Shown one piece after another: positions 54,331 through 63,713 of a stretch of 64,000 nucleotides of DNA. This DNA comes from Phytopythium helicoides (Eukaryota > Oomycota > Peronosporomycetes > Pythiales > Pythiaceae), in NCBI GenBank assembly GCA_024867545.1, contig JANFNE010000022.1, forward strand, positions 744,001 through 808,000, in the 5' to 3' direction. A program made the position numbers and the translations under genes. The first letter of the stretch is position 1. Each line of letters opens with the position of its first letter. The notes beneath the pieces are model-generated. The model was not told the origin of the DNA. It was given only the letters and a program-made list of their open reading frames with translations, and did not search any database.

Positions 54331-56478
54331 ATGAGAGCGGTCGTTCGGCACGAGCGCCCGCCTGATGAGGACGACCCCATGCTTGGCGTTGATGCTGGTG
54401 GAGATCCAAATGCAGCTGATCAACCAGCCGAAGAGCCCGTCCAACAAGGAGTGCGAAGAATTCGACGCCCGCGTTTGTTGGCTCGAATTCAGAGAAGGTT
54501 CCGTGATGCGTTTGCTATCGTGCGAGCGTTCGTGTTCGTGCACACGTTGGACGAGCTCGTCTGCATGCGGGTCCGCCATTTCCTGCAGTTCCACTACGCC
54601 AACATCTTGTGGATGGTGCTGTCTGCTGCGGTGCACCGTCAGGGGATTCGTCAAGAGAGGCAGCTGGACGAACTCCTGGGAGCGTTCGCTGCGGCGGTAC
54701 CGACCTCTGAGCGAGCGCCACTGCAGACACACCAGCTACTGGTATCGCTGGCAGAGCTCGTGGAGCACGTCTTGCTGTACAACATTCGCGACTACAGCCC
54801 GCTGCAGGACAAGCTGACACGTGACCAGTGGAATGCGATGGACGAGCTCTTCGATGCCGAGTACAAGCGTGAGATCTCGGCCGGAGGAGAGCTTCAAGAA
54901 GACACCAGTTTTCACTCATGGTTTACGATCAGGACACGGCAGCCAGAGACGCCAATCCAGCGCACGTTGCAGGACCTCGCTGTGTTTCCCCACACCCAGG
55001 CATGGTCAGTCAGTAGGCAAGATCATGAAGCTCGGACTCGTGCGTATGCGAGGCGTGGTGAGTTTGCATCAGGGCTGGCGGCGATCAAAGATCAAAAGGC
55101 TACAGCGACCGACGTGCGGGACATCTTGATGGGATTCAACTCGTGGGGGGAGGCGAACCAACTCGCGTACGCTCGGTTCAATGAAGAGAGAGATGCCGAC
55201 AAGGCCCAAGTGCTCGTCGAGAAAAAGCTCTTGCTGACTCGCTCGCGACGCTACCGCCTCTTTCCGACACGCGAGCAACGGCAGACGCTAGGGTGCTTTA
55301 TGGGGACGTGCAGAGCAACGCACAACATGGCGGTCAACTACTTCCGAGCAACCGGCGACCACAACTCCGGTAGCCTTCAGAAGCTGTTTGTTAGTAAGAA
55401 TCATCGCCAACCTGTCGTGTACCCAGAAGGTATTGCACCTCCACCAGCTTGGGTGCACGAGACGCCCCACAATTTGCGTTACAATGTGATGCGGAAGTTT
55501 CATTCGTCTGTCAAGAGCTGCTTCACGAACCTGAGCCGCGGGAACATCAAACACTTCACGATGCGCTTCTCCAACAAGAAGCTTGACCCCAACTTCACGC
55601 TGTCAGAGGATGCCCAACGTGTCAGTATTCGTGAGGTTCCGCCTCCCGTTTCGTCGGCTCCAGGAACCAAGCATCAGTTCTTCCTATCCATCACGGGTCT
55701 CAAGGACATTCGAGTGAAGATGCAGTCACACGTTGATATTGCCCACCAGATCGAGATTGTGCTCGACAATGGCTCCTACTTTGTCGTTATCCCTGAGACG
55801 GTCGAACCAGGACCGTACTCGGAGCTTCAATCCTGTGTCGCGATTGATCCGGGTATCAAAGCATTTGCGACTGGCATCGACTTGCAGGGCAAGGTGTTGG
55901 AGTTTGGGCGAGGCACAAAGGACTACTTGAGCTCTCTTCGTCAGCGGAAGGCGCGAGCACAGAGTGTAATCGACCGATTTCACAACCAGAAAGGCAGAGC
56001 GACGCGGACCCAGTTCCGCGCGTACGCGAGATCCAAGCGTGAGTTTGCCTTTTGCTGTGCCAAAATGAAGAATTGCGTCAAGGAGCTTCACTACCAGACA
56101 GCGTCGGCCCTCGTCAAGAGCTACGACGTCATTCTCCTGCCGCGCTTTCAGACCCAACGCATGATTCTCCGCAGCTCGCGACGTACACACGCCTTCAACA
56201 CTGCAATACTGAGCTTGAACCACTACGCGTTTCGTCAATTGCTGCGTGCCAAGTGTCAGCGGATGGGGAAGGGGCTCGTGGTGTGCTCCGAGATGTACAC
56301 GTCCAGGACGTGTGCGCATTATGAGCGGGTACACATGACAATGCGGGATGAAGACATTTTCACGTGCCCGACCTGCTCGTTTACTGCCGGCCGAGACGAA
56401 CACGCGGCCTTCAACATTTTGCGCTACGTGAGTGCAGGTGCACTGGAAGTGTTTTCCGAAGGAGAAGGCAGCGTTTAA
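54331..56478 (+). CDS. Fanzor (eukaryotic TnpB-like RNA-guided DNA endonuclease), Fanzor2-like, intact
   Basis: Uninterrupted, intronless frame of 715 residues. The TnpB-like part starts near residue 300 (RRYRLFPTREQRQTL, MGTCRATHNMAVNYF). RuvC-I Asp506 is in AIDPGIKAFATG. The RuvC-II position reads LLPRF (Arg605), lacking the usual Glu, but Glu654 in CSEMYTSRTC is the alternative glutamate known from Fanzors. The zinc knuckle is C...CPTC and RuvC-III Asp689 is in AGRDEHAAFN. Residues 1-295 are an extra N-terminal region, with a Pro/Asp-rich start, an Arg patch (RRIRRPRLLARIQRR) and helical segments, that I cannot assign. The family performs guide-RNA-directed cleavage and is thought to help its transposon persist. 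The intact frame and catalytic set suggest recent activity. Its own 3' end recurs inverted at 53985-54143. Confidence 0.88.
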   Translation: MRAVVRHERPPDEDDPMLGVDAGGDPNAADQPAEEPVQQGVRRIRRPRLLARIQRRFRDAFAIVRAFVFVHTLDELVCMRVRHFLQFHYANILWMVLSAAVHRQGIRQERQLDELLGAFAAAVPTSERAPLQTHQLLVSLAELVEHVLLYNIRDYSPLQDKLTRDQWNAMDELFDAEYKREISAGGELQEDTSFHSWFTIRTRQPETPIQRTLQDLAVFPHTQAWSVSRQDHEARTRAYARRGEFASGLAAIKDQKATATDVRDILMGFNSWGEANQLAYARFNEERDADKAQVLVEKKLLLTRSRRYRLFPTREQRQTLGCFMGTCRATHNMAVNYFRATGDHNSGSLQKLFVSKNHRQPVVYPEGIAPPPAWVHETPHNLRYNVMRKFHSSVKSCFTNLSRGNIKHFTMRFSNKKLDPNFTLSEDAQRVSIREVPPPVSSAPGTKHQFFLSITGLKDIRVKMQSHVDIAHQIEIVLDNGSYFVVIPETVEPGPYSELQSCVAIDPGIKAFATGIDLQGKVLEFGRGTKDYLSSLRQRKARAQSVIDRFHNQKGRATRTQFRAYARSKREFAFCCAKMKNCVKELHYQTASALVKSYDVILLPRFQTQRMILRSSRRTHAFNTAILSLNHYAFRQLLRAKCQRMGKGLVVCSEMYTSRTCAHYERVHMTMRDEDIFTCPTCSFTAGRDEHAAFNILRYVSAGALEVFSEGEGSV

Positions 56479-56560
56479 ATGAGAGACGATTCCACCACCA
56501 TGTCCCTAGCTACTGGAGGGACAACGACGAGAGCGAGGGGCTTCGTTGCCTGCGGGCGGT
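56479..56560 (+). ncRNA. Candidate guide (omega) RNA stem-loop at the Fanzor 3' end
   Basis: Just after the stop is a perfect six-pair hairpin, GTCCCT...AGGGAC with a 9-nt loop (AGCTACTGG), at about 56504-56524. The inverted remnant keeps the loop (CGCTACTGG) but changes the flanks to CGTCGTT...AACGACG, which also pair. Keeping the loop while re-forming a stem is what one expects of a structured RNA. Position at the nuclease 3' end fits known Fanzor/TnpB guide RNAs. The guide boundary is not determinable here. Confidence 0.4.
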
Positions 56561-56702
56561 GCAAGTGCACGCGTAGGTTTACCGTAGCAAAAAAGTCGTG
56601 CAATGTCTATAAAAGTAATTACTGCTTTCTTCCCAGCCCATATCCGCAACACTAGCCAGCAACCCAGCCTGCTATTTTGCAAGCATCATCTTCAGATACG
56701 AC

Positions 56703-57579
56703 ATGCACGTGGCGACCGAGGCGCCGGGCGAGGCCGCGCGCCGCGCGCCGCCCGCGTTCTTCGACTGCAACATCTGCCTGGACGCGGCGTCGAGCCCCGT
56801 GGTGACGCTCTGCGGCCACCTCTACTGGTGCGTGAGCCCGCGCCGCGCCGCCGCCTCGCGCCATTAACGCCCGTCTCCTCGTCCGTCGCGTGCAGCTGGC
56901 CGTGTCTGTACCAGGTGAGCGTCTTGGCGGCCGCGCGTTTGCCTTGAGCGAGGGCTAACGGGCGGTGGGCGCAGTGGATGGAGAGGCACAGCGAGTGTCC
57001 AGTGTGCAAGGCCGGCGTGAGCGAGGAGAACGTGATCCCAGTCTACGGCCGTGGCGCGGAGGCCGTCGACCCGCGGTGCGCTGGGTTTTTGGGGATTGGA
57101 GCATTGGTTTCGGAGCTGACGTGGCCACGTTGGGATGTGAAGCACGGTGGAGAACGCGGACATTCCGTCGCGTCCACGCGGGCAGCGGCCGGACGCTGAG
57201 CTGCTGAGGCGCCGGCGCCCACGCAGCAACGTACGAGCGGTGGGCTTTGAGCGCTTGATGCTGCTCGGCTGACTTTGTGTCGGTGTTGGGCGTAGTTCGC
57301 GCTCTTCCAGGGTCAAGGTTCGGCCTTTTCGCTGTCGCCGACCATCGGGTTCTTCCCCGCGCTCTTCGGCATCCCGTTTGTACGAATGTGTCCATGCATG
57401 GGTTCGTGGGATTCTTCTGACTGACGGTCATGCAGCAACCTCCGGCAGCTGCAACGCATCGTGCCGACGGCACGCCGCTTTCGCCTGCTGAGGAACGACA
57501 GCAAGTGCAGCAGGCATTCCTCTCTCGAGTGCTGCTGATCGTCGGCAGTCTCGTCATCTTCTGCCTTATCACTTTCTGA
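56703..57579 (+). CDS. RNF185/RNF5-like membrane RING E3 ubiquitin ligase
   Basis: ER-associated RING ligase for degradation of membrane proteins. Exons seen: 56703-56827, a 19-nt micro-exon 56896-56914 (CWPCLYQ), 56975-57075, one uncertain short exon between 57180 and 57235, 57296-57379, and 57436-57579. The spliced RING is [38 protein letters not shown], the C3HC4 pattern of this family. It continues with [10 protein letters not shown] and a C-terminal hydrophobic anchor ([16 protein letters not shown]) preceded by [13 protein letters not shown]. About 170 residues. The RING is assembled across two introns, so the micro-exon is essential. Confidence 0.83.
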
Positions 57580-57702
57580 ACTCGGGGTTTTTCATGTAGT
57601 ATCGCGCTAAATTTCATGTATTACTGCAGACTTACTTTCACTCACACATGCATCTCGAAACCTAAATATGAAGGACGCGCGACAGATCAGCGCGTCGGAA
57701 GC

Positions 57703-60369
57703 TTATGGTGCAGTCTCCATGGGCGTCGATACATCGAACGTGACTTGGCCGTTGCTCTCGGCGACCTCGACATGGCTCTTGGGGCGAAGCTGGCCGGCGA
57801 TGATTAGACGGCTCAAGTCCTGTCACCACGTGCTTCTCAATGTATCGCTTGATCGGACGCGCACCGTACTGCGGATCGTACGAAGCGTCCAGGATCGCGT
57901 CCAGCGCGTCGACAGTCACGTTGACCGTAATCTGCGATTCCTTCAAGCGCTTGACCACCGAGTCGAACTGCAGCAGCACAATCTGGCGCAACTCGCGGCG
58001 GCCGAGTGGCTCGAACACCACAATATCGTCCAAACGGTTGAGTAGTTCTGGGCGGATCGTGTGACGCAACTGCTGAAGCACGAGCTCGCGCTGCTTGGTG
58101 AACGAATGCTTCACCTCGTTCTCGGTCTGATCCAGACGCATCTTCTTGCTAGCACGCGGCGACAGACCCGACTCAAACAGTAAATGCTCGGCGCCAATGT
58201 TTGACGTCATGATGACCACGACGTTGGCAAAGTCGACCGTGCGTCCATGCGAGTCGGTCAGTCGACCGTCGTCCAGCAGCTGTAGCAGGATGTTGAGTAC
58301 CTTCGGATGCGCCTTCTCAATCTCGTCGAGCAGCACAACATTGTATGGGTTGCGTCGCACTGCCTCGGTCAGCTGGCCGCCTTCTTCGTGACCAATGTAG
58401 CCTGGGGGAGCGCCAATGAGACGCGCGACAGAGTGCTCTTCCATGTACTCAGACATGTCGATGCGCACCATGTGCTTGTCGTCGTCAAATAGCTCGAACG
58501 CGAGAGCCTTCGCGAGCTCGGTCTTGCCCACGCCGGTCGGTCCCAGGAACAAGAAGCTGCCAGTAGGTTGTTCAGAACGGGCCAATCCGGCACGCGAACG
58601 CAGCACAGCATCACAAACCGCCTTCACAGCCTCGTTCTGACCAACCACGCGCTCGTGGATACGCTCTTCGAGGTGCATCAAGCGGTCGCTGGTGCTGGAT
58701 GTTAGGCGAGACACTGGAATGCCCGTCCATCGAGCGACGACTTGGCAGATCTGCTCTTCGCGCACAACTTCCTCGACCATCTTGTGGTGGTTCTCGTCCT
58801 CATCCTCGCGCTTCTTCATCATCTCAGCCTCGTTGATACGGCGCTCAACATCAGGGATAGCGTAGTACTTGAGGTCCGCGACAGTCTGAAGGTCCTGGTT
58901 GCGCTCGGCGCGCTGCACCTTGAGCTGCAAGTTCTGCAGCTTGTCACGAAGCTCCCGAATCTCGTTCACCCTCGCCTTCTCCGCCTGGTGACGCAGAATC
59001 AGTGGACGCAGCTCGTCGCCAATGTTGTTCAGCTCTTCTTGAACCTTGCGAAGACGCTGCTTGCTCATCTCGTCCTTCTCCTTCGCGAGCGCGGTCGCCT
59101 CGACCTGGAGCTGGAGTTGCCGTCGTTCAAGCTCGTCGATGATTTCAGGCTGACTGTCGAGCTGGACACGGACATTTGCGCACGCCTCGTCGATGATGTC
59201 GATCGCCTTGTCGGGCATGAACCGCTCCTTAATATATCTGTCGGCCAGCTTGGCTGCGGCGACGAGTGCACTGTCCAGAATGCGGACGCCATGATGCGAC
59301 TCGTACCGCTCCTTCAATCCTCGCAGAATGCTCACTGTGTCGGGCACGGACGGCTCCTTCACAAGGACTTGCTGGAATCGTCGCTCAAATGCCTTGTCTT
59401 CTCGACGTACTTGCGGTACTCGTCCAATGTCGTCGCACCAATGCAGCGCAATTCTCCACGCGCAAGCATGGGCTTCAGCAGGTTGGCTGCGTCCATCGCG
59501 CCGGAGGTAGCACCCGCACCCAGGATTAGGTGCATCTCGTCGATAAACAGGATGATCTTGCCGTCGCTGTCCTTGACTTCCTTTAGCACTGCTTTCAATC
59601 GCTCCTCAAACTCGCCACGGTACTTTGCGCCTGCAATCAGCGCACCCATGTCGAGGCTGAAGACTTGGCAGTTGAGCGTCTCTGGAACGTCGCCAATCAC
59701 GATACGATGCGCCAGGCCTTCCACGATAGCCGTCTTGCCGACGCCAGGCTCGCCGATGAGCACCGGGTTGTTCTTGGTTCTTCGCGACAGGATGCGGATC
59801 ACACGTCGGATCTCCTCATCTCGGCCAATCACCGGGTCGATCTTGCCGGCCTCGGCTAGCTCGACCAGATTCTGTCCGTACTTCTTGAGCGCGTCGAAGT
59901 TGTCTTCCGCGGAGCTGCTCGTGACGGGGCGTCCTCCGCGCGAGACCTTGGCGGCCTCCTTGACCTTGCTCTCATCGAGTCCGTTAGCCTTGAAGACCGC
60001 GGCGACCTGTGCGTTCGTGAACAGCGCGAGTAGCAGTGTGTCGACCGCGATGTGCGTGTCGCCAGCGTCCTTGCGCAGCTTGGTCGCGCGCTTGAGCACC
60101 TTGAGCAGCCCCGAGTCGGCGGACACGGAGTCTGGCGCCGGCGTCTGCACTGGCAGCTTCCCGAGCTCGCTCTGCACGCCCTGCAGGATGCCGTCGGCAT
60201 TCGCGTTCGCCTTCTCAGCCAGCGAGCGCGCGAAGCCCTGGCGGTCCGCGAACAGCGTCTCCGTCAGGTGCAGCGCCGTCAGCTGCGCGTGGCCGCGCTC
60301 CTCTGCCAGCTCCTGCGCCGCGCGCACGTACTCGTTCGTCTTGTCGGTGAACTCTTGTGGGTTTACCAT
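57703..60369 (-). CDS. Hsp100/ClpB disaggregase (HSP101/HSP104 type)
   Basis: AAA+ unfoldase that rescues aggregated proteins with Hsp70. Order: N-domain ([20 protein letters not shown]), AAA1 with Walker [10 protein letters not shown] and Walker [15 protein letters not shown], a middle coiled-coil region ([20 protein letters not shown]), and AAA2 with GPTGVGKTE and [12 protein letters not shown]. It has no obvious organelle presequence ([15 protein letters not shown]), so it is probably cytosolic. Two single-base breaks, one missing base near 59395 ([13 protein letters not shown]) and one extra near 57816 ([14 protein letters not shown]), cancel in total length: 2,667 nt for 888 codons. The TAA at 57703 follows the corrected frame. 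Heat-shock elements lie 139-255 bp upstream. Confidence 0.92.
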
Positions 60370-60507
60370 TGTGTTGAGTCGCTTCTCCTTGTTGCTTGCC
60401 TTGGACTTGTCTGCGACTTGGCAAATTGGATACTGAGGCGACTTGGAGGAAAGGGAAATCTTGGCAACACTTCAACAGTGGGGGGTTAGCGGGGGTTAGT
60501 GGTTGTT

Positions 60508-60532
60508 AAGAATTGTCGAGACAATTCCAGAA
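60508..60532 (-). promoter_or_regulatory. Heat-shock element, proximal
   Basis: Five contiguous alternating pentamers, aGAAt-tgTCg-aGAca-aTTCc-aGAAt, three perfect and two near-perfect, 139 bp upstream of the Hsp100 start. This is the nGAAn/nTTCn array bound by HSF trimers. Confidence 0.8.
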
Positions 60533-60604
60533 TGCATGTCTCAATCATTAGGTGGATTGTATCGAATCGAATGGAGGTTGGTGAGTGTTAGAGGGTGTTA
60601 GACG

Positions 60605-60624
60605 TTTCTCGACGATTCGAGAAT
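60605..60624 (-). promoter_or_regulatory. Heat-shock element, distal
   Basis: Four contiguous pentamers, tTTCt-cGACg-aTTCg-aGAAt, three perfect, 236 bp upstream of the Hsp100 start and 177 bp upstream of the divergent WW gene. With the proximal element it makes a strong HSF target. Confidence 0.75.
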
Positions 60625-60800
60625 CATTGGCTGAAAATAGCAAAAATATCAACGAATCAAATTGCTCGAACGGGATCTTGATAGCCATCACACGTCGCAG
60701 ACTTGTCTTCAAATTTAGCGCTTCAACTTGAGTGGTCCATGGACCCTGAGGACGCTCGCTCTGCTTCTGCTTGGTGTTGCGGCCAACAAACACCAAGACG

Positions 60801-61521
60801 ATGGCGCCACCGTCTCGCACTCGAGACCTGCTGGACGGGGTGCGCCGTGCTGAGCACTTGCTGGCGACCGACTTTGTGCGCTACGACGAGCGGCAGGCGC
60901 AGTTTCGCAAGAAGTTCGCGCAGGAGACGCGCAAGCACAACCAGCTCATTTGCGAAACGGCCTGCCAGACCATCGCGTCTTCGACGAGCGTGGCAGCGAT
61001 ACTCTTTGCGCAGCACGATGTCTCGGACGGCGCGGTGACCACTGATGAGAGCGGCCGACCGCGCGAGGACGTGGAGCAGCCACGAACTGGCGACTTTGGC
61101 ATATTACGCCGACTCGCGCCGTTCTACACTCCACCTAGCGACGTAACGGATCTCATCTGCGATGGCTGTGGCGGGTTCCGCGGTGCTGCTCTCGTGCAGC
61201 CACTACCAGCACCATGGGAAGAGTTTACTTACGAGGTCACGGGCAAACATTACTACTTCCACAACGACAAGCGAGTCGTGAGGTGGAGACCGCCGCCAGA
61301 AACCGACCCACTGAGCATGCTAGTGTTTGAGCGCACAAACTCAGGTCCTGACCGTGTGTCGCTGTATCCCGTCGGCGGAGCGGCGGCGGCGATTGATGCA
61401 AAAGTTCCGCGAGTTTGCCGTACAGACAGCCAAGACTGAGACAGAAAAACGAGATCGAGACCTGCGCGGCGCCTTCAGCTCCCTAGCCATGTCCCTCGTC
61501 ACACCCAACGAGGGCCGATGA
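60801..61521 (+). CDS. WW-domain-like protein of unknown role
   Basis: About 240 residues from ATG 60801 (MAPPSRTRDLLDGVRRAEH). The N-terminal half is helical (DERQAQFRKKFAQETRKHNQ). A WW-like module lies near residue 140: WEEFTYEVTGKHYYFHNDKR, with the second aromatic position Trp kept in VVRWRPPPET. A CDGCGGF motif just before it resembles half a zinc knuckle. The C-terminal 40 residues (MQKFREFAVQTAKTETEK) are in another frame; one extra base near 61385 accounts for it. Divergent from Hsp100, sharing its heat-shock promoter region. Confidence 0.65.
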
Positions 61522-61588
61522 TCATTGAATCCATCGCTGTCTGTTGCTCTTCTTTATCAACGAGATGGATCGCTCGCAAGGCGCCAAC

Positions 61589-62731
61589 CTAGATATCCTC
61601 GCGGATAAAATGCTGGTGCATCTTGCCGTCCAAAAAGTTATGGAACTGCTTGCGTGAATCACACGAGAACCACATGCTCATGACGTATCGCGTGCCTGAT
61701 TCGACGCGCTTGACCTGGTGGAGGTTCTCTTTGCCGGACGTAAACATCATGAGCCGTCCACGCGCAGGCTCCACGACCTGCTCGGACTCTTTGTCGATGA
61801 ACGCAAACAGACCGCCCGTGAAGTCGTCCTCGTAGTCGGCGAGGTACAGAAGCCCCGAGTAGTCGTAGTGCTGCGTGTTGTCCTTGTCCACATGTGGGTG
61901 CCTGCGATGAACGTACGTTCTGAGTCCCCACTATCAGGAAAACTTGGCGTAATCACGGCAGCACGCACCAGTACTCGTCATGGATCTCTGCGGGAGACCA
62001 CGACTCGTTGCCGACGATGCGCGTGATGAACGTTGGGGCGGTGAAGTACAGCACCTCGAGCTGGAACTCCTCGATCAGCGCCTGGCGAATGCTTTCGATC
62101 ACCCTGTCCTCCAAGTTGCGCGTAAGCTCCCCTCCTCACATCCATGTCGCACGATCAAACCTGACCTGCGGTAGAGCGCAAACTGCTCGCGTGTGAAGCG
62201 CGGCTCGGGCGGCGACGCCGGCGTCTTCTGGTAAATGTTGACGAGTCCGTCGCCGTCCTTGACGTAGCCCGTGTTGACGTCCATGATGGTGGGTCCTCCG
62301 AGCCGCGAGCGGTTGGCCATGCCGATCTCCGCGATCTCGCGCAGCTGGTCGACCTCCTCCGGCGTTACGAACGCGTCCTTGACCGCCCGGCCGCAGTTGT
62401 TGCCCACGTGATGGCACCCCTGGTACCGCCCGCTTGCTCAGCTGGCGCGCAGTACAATGAGTCCCCCGCAGCGCCCACGCAAAGCGCAGAAGGCGAGCCG
62501 CACCTTCTTGAGGTGGCACTGCACGTCGAAGCGCTTGCGCTCGAGCTGGATGGTGGCGCGAGATGTACAAGGTCCTGCGTCCTGGCCGCGCGGCAGCAGC
62601 TGCGGGGCCAGCACCGCGAGCACCACGGCCGCCGCCGCCACGACGAGCGGCAGCAGCCACGAGCGGCCGCCGGGCGGCGCGGGGCGCTCGACGCGCGGCG
62701 GCCTGCGCTCGCCCTTGGCCTTGCGCGCCAT
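61589..62731 (-). CDS. OGFOD3: OGFOD3-like 2-oxoglutarate/Fe(II) oxygenase
   Basis: Type II membrane protein of the prolyl-hydroxylase-like 2OG oxygenases, active site in the secretory lumen. Start 62731 (MARKAKGERRPPRVE), signal anchor LLPLVVAAAAVVLAVLAP, then GNNCGRAVKDAFVTPEEVDQ and TIMDVNTGYV. Later exons give NLEDRVIESIRQALIEEFQL and TFITRIVGNESWSPAEIHDEYW, joined across a GTGCGT intron (61968-61902) to HPHVDKDNTQHYDYSGLLYL. Iron ligands are His and Asp (HPHVD) and a distal His (ENLHQVKRV); the 2OG Arg is in GTRYVMS. At least three introns; the one near 62430-62495 has uncertain borders. About 340 residues. Confidence 0.85.
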
Positions 62732-62837
62732 AATCGACTGAGGGGGAAATGAGCAGCACTTGGCCAACGTATTGCTGCTGCGATTGATAACTTATGTGCG
62801 CCACGCGAGATTGAAGGTGAGCGCGCATGGGAAGGAA

Positions 62838-63505
62838 TCACTGCTGCGGGCCGCTGGAGGGCGGCGCGGCCGCCTCGTGCTCCTTGTCCAGCACCGCGCA
62901 CACGTACTCGAGGTTGCCGGCGATGGCGCGCAGGTCCGCCTCGGCGGCGGCGGCCCAGTCGGCGAAGTTCTCCAGCCCCTGCGGTCACCAGCAGCGCGTC
63001 GTCAGCCAGTCGCGTCAACGCGTCAACGCGGCAGTCGCCGCCGCAGCTCAATAGCCCAGCGTAGCTGTTGAGCAGCTCCGCAAAGCTGCCGAGCAGCTCT
63101 GGAGGCGACAGCAACGCCTGCAACGTAGCAGCGCGGCAGTCGCCTCGGTCTCCGCCGCGGTATCTCCGCTCCCCACCTCAAGGTGCACGCGGAAGCGTCG
63201 CTGCTCGGCCTTCCACTTGGCCGCGCGCTGGTAGAGCGAGTTGACGCCCTTGGTGAGGCGCAGCGCGGCCTCCTCGACGTCCCGCTGCTGCGTGATGGCC
63301 CAGTCCAGGCGCTCGCCCACCTGCCGGCCCTGCGCGCGCTGCAGCGCCAGCAGCGCGCGCGCCAGCTGCGTCCTGGCCAGCGCTGGACCAGGAGTGAATG
63401 TCAGCGCGTCCGCCGCCTCCTTCTGAGCGCCATGGGCCACGCACCCGCCGCCTGCCGCCGCGCCGCCAGCTTCTCCTCGCCCTCCCGGATCGTCGCGGCC
63501 AGCAT
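62838..63505 (-). CDS. BLOC1S1: BLOC1S1/GCN5L1-like protein
   Basis: Small coiled-coil subunit of BLOC-1 and BORC, which position endolysosomes. Start 63505 (MLAATIREGEEKLAARR). The body ERLDWAITQQRDVEEAALRL and SLYQRAAKWKAEQRRF aligns with the family helix. After an intron (donor near 63180, GTGGGG; acceptor near 62978) the diagnostic end follows: LENFADWAAAAEADLRAIAG, then NLEYVCAVLDKEHE, ending at TGA 62838. The N-terminal join between ARRQAAG and QKEAADAL is unclear: a 22-nt gap with GTGCGT and CAG ends is too short for a normal intron, so a frameshift is possible. Divergent with the PTGR3-like gene. Confidence 0.72.
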
Positions 63506-63713
63506 CTCGGAATGCGGCCAAATCGCGCATTTGCGCGAGTTGAGTGTAGCATATGTGTAATTACTTCCGATCGTACGATTCCGTAATTAGTTCGCGTCTG
63601 GTTCAAGTTGACACGTCAACAGTACAGCGTCAAACGCCGCTGGGCCATGGCGCTCATTTGCGCTTCCACCACCTGCCACACAGCCGCCCGCCGCCCCCCA
63701 ACGCCCTGGAAAC

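Noticed and set aside
54014..54334. Plus-strand open frame of about 106 residues before the Fanzor.
   Set aside because: It is antisense to the inverted Fanzor remnant and has no natural protein composition.
58742..60436. Plus-strand open frame of 564 residues across the Hsp100 gene.
   Set aside because: Antisense shadow; the minus strand carries every Hsp100 motif.
60479..60600. GGGGTTAG-like units resembling telomeric repeats.
   Set aside because: Only a few imperfect units spread over 120 bp, in a promoter between two genes; not an array.
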